Shown in pieces: positions 56,129 through 64,000 of a DNA stretch of 64,000 nt (position 1 is its first letter; the number at the start of each line of letters is the position of its first letter). Origin of the DNA: Sulfurospirillum diekertiae (GTDB taxonomy: Bacteria > Campylobacterota > Campylobacteria > Campylobacterales > Sulfurospirillaceae); assembly GCF_011769985.2 (NCBI RefSeq), contig NZ_CP039734.2, positions 310,001-374,000 on the forward strand, read 5' to 3'. The translations under genes and the position numbers were made by a program. The notes under the pieces are model-generated. The model was not told the DNA's origin, made no database searches, and was given only the letters and a program-made list of their open reading frames with translations.

Positions 56129-56965
56129 TTATCCTTTCGTTGCGTAGTCTTTAAGTGCTTGGAGAATCTCGGGCTCTATGGCCCACTCTTTACCATCAAC
56201 GGACATGACGGACTCTCGTTTGATGCCATCCACTGAGCCTTTGGAAACGATAAAAGCAAGGTACTGCTCTAGCTCTTCAAAACTCGGTAGAACATTTACA
56301 TGTAAAACTCTTTCAAGTTCGGCGATGAAGCCATACCCACCCCAATTTGAGACCGAAGCGATCATTGGGTAGTCGCAGGGGATGACACAGTAATCGTAAA
56401 AAAGTTCTTTATTTTTCAGCACAGCAGCGAAGCTTCCCATGCCGACTTCATTACCACCATCGCCGATACCAAAACTAGGAGCGGTTTGACTGCCCAGTTT
56501 GAAAAGCTCGTCCACAGGTGCGGTAAACTCTTTGATATCAACGCCACGTGAGTTGAGGTAAAGTCCTTCGTGATTTTGACCGCAACGCTCGATGGAAAGA
56601 TGCGCTACGGGTTTGTACGTGTCTAAAAGTATCTTGTACCCTTGATTTTCTAATCCCTCAATCGGAATGTAGAGGGTTTTAATATCAAAAAAATAATCCT
56701 CGCAAAAACTATCGGTGATGATAACAGGAGTATAGCCAAGTTTTTCAAAAGCTTTTGCAAGAAAGTAAGCGCCCAAAGGGCCATCAGTCTCAGCGTAACC
56801 AGCGACGTAAAAACCTGTATAGATAAAAACAACACCTTTGTCGAGTTTTAAAAAAGCTTGAACGGCATTTTTAGTGTGTTCATTAGGAAAGTGGGCTTGA
56901 ATTTTGTCCATATTGCGGGTGGAGTGTTGAAGAACGATCTCTTCAATTGTATGAAAATTGCGCAT
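56129..56965 (-). CDS. DUF4392 protein, C-terminal half of a D-glutamate cyclase
   Basis: About 278 residues from ATG 56965. The motif GDGGNEVGMG at 168-177 and ETDGPLGA at 59-66 match DUF4392, the C-terminal part of vertebrate D-glutamate cyclase. The divergent neighbour carries the N-terminal DUF1445 part. The start is preferred over 57031 because AAAGG lies five bases before it; this site is the end of a TTTACATGTAAA copy (56973-56984). A second copy at 56295 lies inside the gene. Likely turns D-glutamate into 5-oxo-D-proline together with its neighbour. Confidence 0.82.
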   Translation of the reverse strand: MRNFHTIEEIVLQHSTRNMDKIQAHFPNEHTKNAVQAFLKLDKGVVFIYTGFYVAGYAETDGPLGAYFLAKAFEKLGYTPVIITDSFCEDYFFDIKTLYIPIEGLENQGYKILLDTYKPVAHLSIERCGQNHEGLYLNSRGVDIKEFTAPVDELFKLGSQTAPSFGIGDGGNEVGMGSFAAVLKNKELFYDYCVIPCDYPMIASVSNWGGYGFIAELERVLHVNVLPSFEELEQYLAFIVSKGSVDGIKRESVMSVDGKEWAIEPEILQALKDYATKG

Positions 56966-57045
56966 GAAAGCCTTTACATGTAAAAAATTTACTGAAAAAA
57001 TTGTATCTAAAATTTGATACAATTTAACCAAAAAAAGGGATTAAA

Positions 57046-57813
57046 ATGTATCCAAAAGAATTACGATCTAAAATAGCCAAAGGCGAATTTACTAGACCAA
57101 CAGCAGGTGAATGTCCTGGGTATATTCAAATGAATATGGTAGCCCTTCCAAGAGAGTACGCCAAACGTTTTGAAGCGTTTGCAAAAGAAAATTCCAAAGC
57201 AATTCCTGTATTGGAAATTATTCAGGAAGGACATTTCTCCAAGGTTTTGGCTCCGGGAGCTGACATTTTAAACGAAATTCCAAAGTATAATATTTTAAAA
57301 GACGGTGTTGTCGTTGAAACCGTGACGGACATAACACCGTATTACAATCTTGATTTGGTCTTTTTCTTGATTGGGTGTAGTTTTTCGTTTGAAACGGCAC
57401 TGATTGAAAATGGTATGCCACTGCGCCATGTCGATCAGCAAAAAAATGTTGCAATGTACCGCACGAACATTGCCCTCAAACCTGTTGAAGGTTTTGCGGG
57501 TGAGATGGTCGTCAGCATGCGCCCGATTAAAAAAGAGAAAGTGGCAGATGCGTGTGTTGTCACGAGTCATTTTCCACGTATGCACGGCTCACCGATACAA
57601 GTGGGTTACCCTGAAATGATCGGTATTCGTGATGTTTCAAAGCCTGATTATGGTGATGCGATTGAGATCAAAGCGGACGAAATTCCACTCTTTTGGCCAT
57701 GTGGCGTAACACCTCAAAATGTCATAACCGCCATGAAACTTCCCTTTGCAATCACGCATGCGCCGGGGCATATGTTTGTAACCGATAAAAAAGACAGCGA
57801 ATACTACGAATAA
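57046..57813 (+). CDS. DUF1445 (YcsI-like) putative hydro-lyase, N-terminal half of D-glutamate cyclase
   Basis: A 255-residue protein with the DUF1445 signature GCSFSFE at 110-116 and other family blocks (TRPTAGECPGYIQMN, FPRMHGSPIQVG). In animals this domain is fused ahead of DUF4392 in D-glutamate cyclase. Here the two domains are separate, divergent genes 80 bases apart. Length matches the family. A role in removing D-glutamate from peptidoglycan turnover is inferred. Confidence 0.87.
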   Translation: MYPKELRSKIAKGEFTRPTAGECPGYIQMNMVALPREYAKRFEAFAKENSKAIPVLEIIQEGHFSKVLAPGADILNEIPKYNILKDGVVVETVTDITPYYNLDLVFFLIGCSFSFETALIENGMPLRHVDQQKNVAMYRTNIALKPVEGFAGEMVVSMRPIKKEKVADACVVTSHFPRMHGSPIQVGYPEMIGIRDVSKPDYGDAIEIKADEIPLFWPCGVTPQNVITAMKLPFAITHAPGHMFVTDKKDSEYYE

Positions 57814-57816
57814 AAG

Positions 57817-58716
57817 TTACGGCACAAATGCTTCTTGAAGACTGTGGAACTGGTAAGTTTTAACCACTTCAGGAAGCTTCTTCTCTAACATCGTTATCCC
57901 TAGAGGCTCATTTTTATTGCCATGAATGAGAATGAAACTTCCTGTTTTAATGGGCTCATTTTTTGCAATCCATGCGTTAGCCGACAAAGGAATTAAAAAA
58001 TAGGTTTCACGAAGCTCACGCATTAATTTTTCATCAGAGATGAGACCCGGAAATCGAAAAAAGACCGAGGGCGTAATGCCTTCTTCTAGGAGTTTTTTCT
58101 CAACACCAAGTATTTCTGTTTTGACATCGGTGTTTACATGTAACATAAAATTTTCACGCTCAGGAAGATGGGAATCGTAAAAATGGGTATGCGTATGGTT
58201 TACCCACGTTATCTGTAAAAGAGGATTGTTCACAAGGGCAGTAAACTCTTTTTCGTGGTGGTCTTTCCATGCGGAGCTTATGGCAATAGCAATCGGTGTT
58301 TTACCATTTTGCTTGGTTAACTGCTCAATAAAATCACTTTCATACCCTTTTTTAGTGGAAGGACAAAGATCCATCGTTAGATAGATAGCTTTATCCTTTT
58401 GCGTGGTCGCATGGGTTGCTCCCCCTTTTGCCGCTAAAGCAGTTGCGTTATTGAGTTGTTGTGCAAAGGGAGTTTTTGAAAAATTTTCATCTAACGGCGT
58501 TAATTTTGAAGTATCGAGTGGGAGGACTTTAGTTTGCAGGGTTTGCGTATTGGTAGTGAGGTAAAATGTCACGCCACTCAGTTCAAAACGCCGTGAAACA
58601 AGCAAGAGAGTGTCGTTTTCTTGGTATTGTTTGACAAATATTTCATAGTGCTTAATATACTCAATAGCAGACAATGGAAGCCAACACAGCATTAAAAATA
58701 AAATGAGTCGCATCAT
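57817..58716 (-). CDS. Exported polysaccharide deacetylase-like protein
   Basis: About 299 residues with a signal peptide (MMRLILFLMLCWLPLSA). A NodB-like domain shows a modified first motif TMDLCPS in place of TFDDGP, the zinc motif HTHTH near residue 183 and FRFPG near 227. The first Asp remains but the second is Leu, so activity may differ. AAAGGA six bases before ATG 58716 sets the start. Stops three bases from the convergent DUF1445 gene. Confidence 0.8.
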   Translation of the reverse strand: MMRLILFLMLCWLPLSAIEYIKHYEIFVKQYQENDTLLLVSRRFELSGVTFYLTTNTQTLQTKVLPLDTSKLTPLDENFSKTPFAQQLNNATALAAKGGATHATTQKDKAIYLTMDLCPSTKKGYESDFIEQLTKQNGKTPIAIAISSAWKDHHEKEFTALVNNPLLQITWVNHTHTHFYDSHLPERENFMLHVNTDVKTEILGVEKKLLEEGITPSVFFRFPGLISDEKLMRELRETYFLIPLSANAWIAKNEPIKTGSFILIHGNKNEPLGITMLEKKLPEVVKTYQFHSLQEAFVP

Positions 58717-58858
58717 ATACATTCCTTTTACGAGAATTTTAGCTCTTTTTTGAAAAAATATGATTATAATTTTGCTAATTATTGTCTAGGCGGTGTTTGA
58801 GTTTTCAAACGGATTATTGAGGGCTGTAAAGCCTAAGCGAAATAATGAGAATGAGAGA

Positions 58859-59116
58859 ATGACGGTCAACGAAGCAGTTTTAGAGATGCGTTACAGTGGA
58901 ATCCCTGAAGAAGATATTGAGGCGATTCTCGAGATTTGCAAGAAGAAGGGTTTAACCCCTCAAAATATCGATAAAGAGCTTGAAGCTAAAGGGTTAGATA
59001 AAGTTTTTGAGCTTGAATACGATGCAAGCGAGAGTTGGTTTGAGCGTGGAGCAACCAGTAGTGCTCCTTCCCATAAAGCGCCAGCAAAGCAGGGATTAGA
59101 AAAGGAAAAAAAGTAG
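58859..59116 (+). CDS. Hypothetical 85-residue protein
   Basis: Small acidic protein from ATG 58859 (MTVNEAVLEMRYSGIPEEDI), with a UBA-like helical start and a Lys/Ala-rich tail. The frame extends back to about 58793, but there is no better ribosome binding site. It abuts the next gene without a gap (TAG followed by ATG). Confidence 0.6.
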   Translation: MTVNEAVLEMRYSGIPEEDIEAILEICKKKGLTPQNIDKELEAKGLDKVFELEYDASESWFERGATSSAPSHKAPAKQGLEKEKK

Positions 59117-59533
59117 ATGTCAAAACAGATAAAACAGATCATTGAAGAGTATTACGATGTCCTGTGGAATGAGAAAAAGCTCGACCAAGCCAATCGTTTT
59201 TTAGACCCTTCCCTCAATTTTAGAGGTTCTTTGGGTATGAGAGTTGATAGCATCAATGGTTTTTGTGACTATGCAAAGATGCTTTTTAGTGCGTTTCCCA
59301 ATCTTTACCATGTGATTGAAGATATTGTCATTGAAGGCGATAAAGCTGCCGTAAGACTTGTTTATACGGCAACACACTCTGGAAAACTCTTTGGATTTGA
59401 ACCTACGGGAAATCGAATCCGTTACTCTGGAGCGTGTTTTTTTAAATTTGAAAATGAAAAAATTGTCGATGCATGGGTTTTGGGAGACTTAAACGCATTG
59501 TATGGGCAGCTTAATGCCATTGAACATCGTTAA
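59117..59533 (+). CDS. SnoaL-like/ester cyclase family protein
   Basis: A 138-residue protein of the NTF2-like SnoaL group (EEYYDVLWNEKKLDQANRFL, then GDKAAVRLVYTATHSGKLFG). Members bind small hydrophobic ligands or act as cyclases or isomerases; no reaction can be assigned. Its 3' end overlaps the convergent EamA gene by 23 bases. Confidence 0.78.
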   Translation: MSKQIKQIIEEYYDVLWNEKKLDQANRFLDPSLNFRGSLGMRVDSINGFCDYAKMLFSAFPNLYHVIEDIVIEGDKAAVRLVYTATHSGKLFGFEPTGNRIRYSGACFFKFENEKIVDAWVLGDLNALYGQLNAIEHR

Positions 59534-60383
59534 TTTTTGCCTCTTTATGGGCCATCATTGAGTGAACGATTAATGTCGTCACGATGATGGCCCCTCCCAT
59601 CAATGTATTGATATGCGGTTTTTCATCCATTAAAATCCACACCCAAAAAGGTGCAAGAACGGGTTCAATAATCGTCAAAAGTGCCACTTCCACAGAGGGT
59701 AAAAATTTTGTTCCTATCCCAATAAATGCACGTGAAAGTGGTGTGAGCAACGCTCCCATAAAGACAATAATCCAAAGTGAATAACTATCAGGAACACTAA
59801 TCGGTGCTGTAACAGCGGCTAAAAGTGAAGCAATGAGCGCTCCTGTTCCAAAACAGGCAAGTCGGTTAGCCTCTTTGTCTCGCTCTAAAACGGACAACAT
59901 CGATACAAAGGCAAATACGCATCCAAAAGCGTAAAGATTTCCTTCCATATTTCCAAGTTCTAAGTCATTGAACAAAATAATAGAAAGCCCTATAAAAACA
60001 AAGAAGATTGCTCCAAAGGTACGGCGTGGTGTTTTTTGTTTAAACAAGATAAACGCAATCATCGCACTTACCAATGGTCCGGTACTTAAAATAAACACGG
60101 CACTGGCAACGCTAGTATGTTTGATGGCGAGAATAAATAAAAGATTGCTCAGTCCTATACAAAATCCACTCCATAAAATAGTAGAGAGATGATTTATATA
60201 GATGGAAACGATGTTGTTTTGATGCTTTGAGTACAAGGTGATATTCATCGTTAAAAACATACACAGACCAAAGTAAAAGGTAAAATTTTGAGCAGGCACA
60301 TGCGTCATTTTAATCAGGGGTGATTCAAAGCTCATAAGAAGCATGCCAAGGGAAGTAATCCCAAAGGCTTTCGTGTAAGTCAT
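59511..60383 (-). CDS. EamA/DMT-family transporter
   Basis: About 290 residues with ten hydrophobic segments in two EamA repeats (SPLIKMTHVPAQNFTFY; second half SRAFIGIGTKFLPSVEVALL and EPVLAPFWVW). Exports or imports small metabolites. The start at ATG 60383 is five bases after the VF530 stop and fits the first helix; the frame's upstream part overlaps that gene. Confidence 0.87.
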   Translation of the reverse strand: MTYTKAFGITSLGMLLMSFESPLIKMTHVPAQNFTFYFGLCMFLTMNITLYSKHQNNIVSIYINHLSTILWSGFCIGLSNLLFILAIKHTSVASAVFILSTGPLVSAMIAFILFKQKTPRRTFGAIFFVFIGLSIILFNDLELGNMEGNLYAFGCVFAFVSMLSVLERDKEANRLACFGTGALIASLLAAVTAPISVPDSYSLWIIVFMGALLTPLSRAFIGIGTKFLPSVEVALLTIIEPVLAPFWVWILMDEKPHINTLMGGAIIVTTLIVHSMMAHKEAKINDVQWH

Positions 60384-60387
60384 AGGA

Positions 60388-60621
60388 TTACTTCGTTTGA
60401 TTTTTACGGAAATTGATGTAGAGTTTTTCGATTTTTTCGCGTGCCCAAGGGGTTTTGCGGAAAAATTTGAGACATGAGTTAATGCTTGGCTTTTCATGAA
60501 AACAGTTCATACGTAGCATTTCATCGAGTTTTTCCCAGCCATAATGTGCTTGGAGTTCCGTGACGAGCTTTTCGAGCGTGACACCATGAAGGGGATTGTT
60601 GTTGTGTTCGTTGTTATTCAT
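60388..60621 (-). CDS. VF530-family DNA-binding protein
   Basis: A 77-residue protein matching VF530/DUF2132: PLHGVTLEKLVTELQAHYGW, then CFHEKPSINSCLKFFRKTPWAR. The family has a DNA-binding structure and unknown role. It is directly upstream of the EamA gene. Confidence 0.87.
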   Translation of the reverse strand: MNNNEHNNNPLHGVTLEKLVTELQAHYGWEKLDEMLRMNCFHEKPSINSCLKFFRKTPWAREKIEKLYINFRKNQTK

Positions 60622-60637
60622 GTATTCCTCAAAATTA

Positions 60638-60740
60638 AAAGCACCAAAGGTGCGCGGGCTTTGTGTCGAGCAAAACCCAGTGTTAACTACGTCCTTAGAG
60701 CTTTACTTTAAAGACGTAGTAAGAGTTTTGAAAAAACTCT
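60638..60740. repeat. Left arm of ~100-nt inverted repeat around the SDR gene
   Basis: A 24-base perfect block (60638-60661, core GCACCAAAGGTGCGCGGGC) and a 10-base block CAGTGTTAAC (60678-60687) match the reverse strand at 61623-61646 and 61597-61606. The arm folds into several small hairpins, including ACTACGTC/GACGTAGT (60686-60720) and AGAGTTTT/AAAACTCT (60722-60740). Confidence 0.8.
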
Positions 60741-60764
60741 ATTTGCTTTTACATGTAAAAAGGT

Positions 60765-61517
60765 TTAGTTACGCTCTACACTAAGACCTGCATAGCTTTG
60801 AACGGTTGGCATAATCTCAATGCGATTGACGTTAATATGCGCTGGAAGTTCTGCCAGTGAGAAGATGGCATTGGCAATATCTTCTTTTGAAAGCGGTGTT
60901 GTATTTTGATACACAGAGTCTGCTTTGGCTTTATCTCCTTTAAAACGAACATCGGAAAATTCGGTCAGTGAAAAACCAGGTTCAATATTGGTCACACGAA
61001 CGTGTGTGCCTTTAAGGTCGGTTCTAAGGTTAAGCGAGAACTGTTTGACAAAGGCTTTGGTCGCACCATACACATTGCCACCCTCATATGGCCAACTGCC
61101 TGCGGTTGAACCAATGTTGAAGATATAGCCCGTTTTGCGCTCAACCATAACAGGCAGAACGGCTTTCGTCATGTACAGCAGTCCTTTGATATTCGTGTCG
61201 ATCATCTTCTCCCAATCATCCAAACTCGCTTCATTGGCATGTTCAAGTCCAAGAGCAAGACCCGCATTATTAACTAAAATATCAATAGATTTATACGCTT
61301 CAGGAAGGGAAGCAATCGCACCAAAGACCTCGTCTTTTTTGGTAATATCAAAACAAAGTGTTACTATATCACAGTGTGCTAGACGAGCTTTGAGTGCATC
61401 TAAACGCTCTTTTCGACGACCTGTTGCAATCACTTTATAGCCAGCATTTGCAAATTTTTCAGCGGTTGCTTCTCCAAAACCAGAAGTTGCACCTGTAATC
61501 AAGACAATTTTTGACAT
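60765..61517 (-). CDS. SDR-family oxidoreductase (YdfG-like)
   Basis: A 250-residue short-chain dehydrogenase. The cofactor loop GATSGFGEATAEKF with following TGRRKERLD suggests NADPH; NNAG and catalytic YGATK (Tyr near 150) with Ser in IGSTAGSW are present. YdfG-type enzymes reduce 3-hydroxy acids such as L-allo-threonine. The gene is flanked on both sides by inverted repeats of about 100 nt. Confidence 0.93.
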   Translation of the reverse strand: MSKIVLITGATSGFGEATAEKFANAGYKVIATGRRKERLDALKARLAHCDIVTLCFDITKKDEVFGAIASLPEAYKSIDILVNNAGLALGLEHANEASLDDWEKMIDTNIKGLLYMTKAVLPVMVERKTGYIFNIGSTAGSWPYEGGNVYGATKAFVKQFSLNLRTDLKGTHVRVTNIEPGFSLTEFSDVRFKGDKAKADSVYQNTTPLSKEDIANAIFSLAELPAHINVNRIEIMPTVQSYAGLSVERN

Positions 61518-61544
61518 GACACATCCTTTGCATTTTTTGATTTA

Positions 61545-61646
61545 GAGTTCGATAAGAACTCTGAATACGCTTTTAAAGCAAAGCTTTAAAAACTACGTTA
61601 ACACTGAGTTTACTTCGGCAGTAAGCCCGCGCACCTTTGGTGCTTT
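61545..61646. repeat. Right arm of ~100-nt inverted repeat around the SDR gene
   Basis: Mirror copy of 60638-60740. The blocks between the perfect parts have diverged, but each arm keeps its own hairpins, for example AGAGTTC/GAACTCT at the outer end near 61545-61562. Confidence 0.8.
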
Positions 61647-61710
61647 GACTACTTTGAACTTTTGTTATGAAAAAAGTCTATTATACAAGATGGAGGTATA
61701 ATCATACCTT

Positions 61711-61743
61711 TTGTTGAAAATTGCATCATATTTTTTTCAACAA
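61711..61743. promoter_or_regulatory. Inverted repeat upstream of liv operon
   Basis: Perfect 10-bp arms TTGTTGAAAA and TTTTCAACAA with a 13-base spacer, about 110 bases before the livJ-like start. It could be an operator or part of the leader. Confidence 0.45.
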
Positions 61744-61854
61744 TGTTGTCAAAATATATTAAGATACCTTGATGTACAAAAGTGTTTTTTTTAGTAATTT
61801 TAAATTTTAATAAGGCACAATGTGACACATAAAAAATTAAACAAAGGAGAAAGA

Positions 61855-62985
61855 GTGAAGAAAATGTTTTCAAAGTTAACGGTTTCTTTGGCAGCCTGCT
61901 CAATGCTAGTCAGTGCGAGTGTCGCGGCAACGAATGTGATTAAGATTGGTGTGCAAGCGCCTATTACAGGGCAATATGCTAATGAAGGCCAAAGCATCGA
62001 TAACGGTGTGAAGCTGATTGTGGATCAGTACAATGCTAAAGGTGGCGTTTTAGGCAAAAAAATCGAAGTCGTCACCTGTGATGACCAAGGTACAGCACAA
62101 CAAGCAGCCATTTGTGCTAAAAAACTGGTCAATGAAGGTGTCAAAGCGGTTATTGGCTCTTACACATCTGGTGCAACGGAAGCAGCCCAAACCACTTATA
62201 ACAGAGCAGGGGTACTTCAAACCAGCGATGGCACAAGTGACTCATTGATCGCACATAAATATTGGACATTTTTCAGAAACTCTTTCCCCAACAGTGCTGA
62301 GGCAGATTACACAGCTAAATACTTTGTGGATGGCAAACAGTACAAAAAAATCGTTATTCTCTCAGACTACTCCAGCTACTCAACAGACCTAGCCGATGCG
62401 ACGATCAAAGCACTCAAAGCTAAAAATGCCAATATCATTTATGAAGGCAAAATCAAATCAGGCTCTCAGAACTTCACAGCTACTTTGACAAAAATCAAAG
62501 CCATGGAACCCGATGTGATTTATTTTAGTGGCTACTATACCGATGGAGGACTTTTACGCGCACAACAAATGCAGTTAGGCATTAAAGCAGACTTTGTTGG
62601 AGGCGACTCTAATGACAATCCTGATTATATGAAACTAGCAGGGGAGAGCGCTCAAGGGACACTTTTGATTAATGTACCGACCCCAGATATTTTACCGTAT
62701 GATATTGCTAAAACGTTTTTAGTGGATTATAAAGCAAAATTCAATGCGATGCCAGCATCTATTTGGTCATTGATGAACGTAGATGGTCTTCGTGTTATTT
62801 TACATGTAATGGAGCAAACCAAATCTGAAGACACCAAAGTGATTGCTGAAGAGATGCATAAACTCAAAGATTTCCCCGGTATTACAGGCCCTGTGACCTT
62901 TAGAGAAGATGGTGAACGAACCGGTGGTGGCTATATGACGTATGAAGTTCAAGCGGATAAAAGCTACAAAATCGTTTATCAATAA
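61855..62985 (+). CDS. livJ: Branched-chain amino acid ABC transporter substrate-binding protein
   Basis: About 376 residues with a Sec signal (to SVAATN). Ligand-binding family blocks: IKIGVQAPITGQYANEGQSI, and VIGSYTSGATEAAQ. Start GTG 61855 has AAAGGAG five bases upstream; ATG 61864 is internal and ATG 61822 lacks a site. First gene of the Liv operon with livH and livM downstream. Confidence 0.93.
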   Translation: MKKMFSKLTVSLAACSMLVSASVAATNVIKIGVQAPITGQYANEGQSIDNGVKLIVDQYNAKGGVLGKKIEVVTCDDQGTAQQAAICAKKLVNEGVKAVIGSYTSGATEAAQTTYNRAGVLQTSDGTSDSLIAHKYWTFFRNSFPNSAEADYTAKYFVDGKQYKKIVILSDYSSYSTDLADATIKALKAKNANIIYEGKIKSGSQNFTATLTKIKAMEPDVIYFSGYYTDGGLLRAQQMQLGIKADFVGGDSNDNPDYMKLAGESAQGTLLINVPTPDILPYDIAKTFLVDYKAKFNAMPASIWSLMNVDGLRVILHVMEQTKSEDTKVIAEEMHKLKDFPGITGPVTFREDGERTGGGYMTYEVQADKSYKIVYQ

Positions 62986-63067
62986 GCATTTTACTGGTAC
63001 ACTTTCAGCGCACATTGCCAAAGAGAGCTCTCTTTGGCAATCTCACTCTATTAGAATAAGGTTCTCT

Positions 63068-63970
63068 ATGGATATTTTTTTACAACAAATGGTCAACGGC
63101 CTTACTATTGGAAGCCTTTATGCACTGGTTGCTTTAGGGTATACAATGGTGTATGGCGTTATGCGGCTTATCAATTTTGCGCATGGTGACCTCGTTGCTT
63201 TTTCTGCTTTTATAGGACTCAGTGTTTACGCACAAATTTTTGGGGAGAGTGCAACCTCTTTGGGTGTCATTATCACGGTGTTTGCATTGACAGCTCTGAG
63301 TGTTGCTTGTGTGGGTGTACTTCTTGAGCGCCTAGCGTATAGACCTTTACGAACTGCACCACGCCTCAGTGCCGTGGTATCTGCCCTTGGAGCAGGACTT
63401 GTCATTCAAAATTCTGTCATGCTGATTTGGGGACCCAATATGAAAATATTTCCCTCTAATCTTTTTCCTTCTACGATTTGGGCTGTTGGTGGCATTGTGA
63501 TTACCTTTACGCAAGTGATGATCTTGGGCGTTTCATCGGTTTTGATGGTTGGTCTTTATTTTTTCATTCACCAGACCAAAATTGGTACAGCCATTCGCGC
63601 CGTTGCGATTGACCAAGATGCTGCAAAACTGATGGGCATTAATGTCAATCGTATTATTATGATTATCTTCATTATCGGCTCCGCACTGGGTGCTGTTGCA
63701 GGGCTTTTTATAGGCTCTTACTACCGTGGAATCACCTTTGATATGGGATGGATGTATGGGCTTAATGCCTTTGTCGCCGCCATCATGGGAGGCATCGGCA
63801 ATATCCCCGGTGCAATGCTTGGAGGGCTTCTTTTAGGGCTTTTCAATGCAATGATTACAGGGTATATTTCAACGCAATGGGCAGAAACTTTTACCTTTGT
63901 GCTTTTAATTGCGATTTTAGTCTTGAGACCAACGGGAATTCTTGGCGAAACAGTGGCGGAGAAAGTATGA
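63068..63970 (+). CDS. livH: Branched-chain amino acid ABC transporter permease LivH
   Basis: A 300-residue inner-membrane permease (MDIFLQQMVNGLTIGSLYAL; VYGVMRLINFAHGDL; late GGIGNIPGAMLGG). ATG 63068 with AAGG six bases before it; the frame upstream overlaps livJ. The stop overlaps livM (ATGA). Confidence 0.95.
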   Translation: MDIFLQQMVNGLTIGSLYALVALGYTMVYGVMRLINFAHGDLVAFSAFIGLSVYAQIFGESATSLGVIITVFALTALSVACVGVLLERLAYRPLRTAPRLSAVVSALGAGLVIQNSVMLIWGPNMKIFPSNLFPSTIWAVGGIVITFTQVMILGVSSVLMVGLYFFIHQTKIGTAIRAVAIDQDAAKLMGINVNRIIMIIFIIGSALGAVAGLFIGSYYRGITFDMGWMYGLNAFVAAIMGGIGNIPGAMLGGLLLGLFNAMITGYISTQWAETFTFVLLIAILVLRPTGILGETVAEKV

Positions 63971-64000
63971 TGAATAAAAGCACACTTATAACCCTTTGTT
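63967..64000 (+). CDS. livM: Start of LivM-like permease gene, cut by window end
   Basis: ATG 63967 (or ATG 63970) opens a frame MMNKSTLITLC that overlaps the livH stop by four bases. The position in the operon and the hydrophobic start suggest livM; only 11 codons are visible. Confidence 0.6.
   Translation, partial: MMNKSTLITLC

Larger units (their letters stand above)
61518..61854. other. Gap between SDR and liv operon
   Basis: A 337-base gap without a gene. It holds the right repeat arm and a 10-bp inverted repeat (TTGTTGAAAA 61711-61720, TTTTCAACAA 61734-61743) upstream of the liv genes. A short minus-strand frame at 61649-61903 looks accidental. Confidence 0.75.

Noticed and set aside
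61649-61903. Minus-strand frame of 84 codons before the liv genes
   Set aside because: Overlaps the livJ ribosome binding site and signal peptide, and shows no family features.

Overview
The window looks like chromosomal DNA of a Campylobacterota (epsilonproteobacterial) organism, most likely a free-living Sulfurospirillum-like species. The best evidence is gene order: gyrA, an LPP20-type lipoprotein (flgP), a small secreted protein (flgQ), a sigma-54 activator (flgR), asd, a UPF0114 protein, hemE and a radical SAM gene. I recall much of this block from Campylobacter jejuni. TRAP-TAXI, Liv, Met and PhoX genes also fit. The genus is an inference; no rRNA is present.

Layout. 1-4580: prs, lepA, a ComF-like gene and an MHS-family transporter. 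4722-6102: a membrane protein and a REP-associated transposase with inverted repeats. 6162-14349: gyrA-flgPQR-asd-UPF0114-hemE and a radical SAM gene that seems to lack a normal start codon. 14373-17468: a TAXI-type TRAP transporter. 17667-17741: tRNA-Asn, which carries the left attachment site of a 19.7-kb integrated island (17723-37388). 37650-41836: the MetQNI methionine transporter and a PiT phosphate transporter. 41942-47099: lactate/malate dehydrogenase, phosphoketolase, a Campylobacterota-type hypothetical and a DDAH-like hydrolase. 47151-50862: PhoX-like phosphatase and a c-type cytochrome. 51019-57813: dienelactone hydrolase-like protein, small hypotheticals, a c-di-GMP protein with a frameshift, a KAP-like NTPase, thioredoxin, and a divergent pair encoding the two halves of a D-glutamate cyclase. 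57817-61517: deacetylase, SnoaL-like protein, EamA transporter, VF530 protein and an SDR flanked by about 100-nt inverted repeats. 61855-64000: start of a Liv branched-chain amino acid transporter operon.

The island is the accessory heart of the window. A P4-type integrase next to the tRNA is followed by a tightly packed defence operon: an N6-adenine methyltransferase, an AAA_13 ATPase, a restriction nuclease-STAND NTPase fusion, a RhuM remnant, a Fic protein, a superfamily 2 helicase and a GIY-YIG (T5orf172) protein. The methyltransferase, helicase and GIY-YIG genes resemble the Bacillus YeeA-YeeB-YeeC set, here with four genes inserted between A and B. Right of it lie a degenerate IS21 element, a 44-aa membrane peptide, a 0.7-kb non-coding region with two related three-site arrays, a serine recombinase, a CI-like repressor, a phage-type replisome organizer and an AlpA-like regulator before attR.

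Two signals are not explained by ordinary annotation. The 12-bp palindrome TTTACATGTAAA occurs at least 18 times, far above chance, inside and between genes. The paired three-site arrays at 34088-34456 share their framework but differ in concert in the six central bases.
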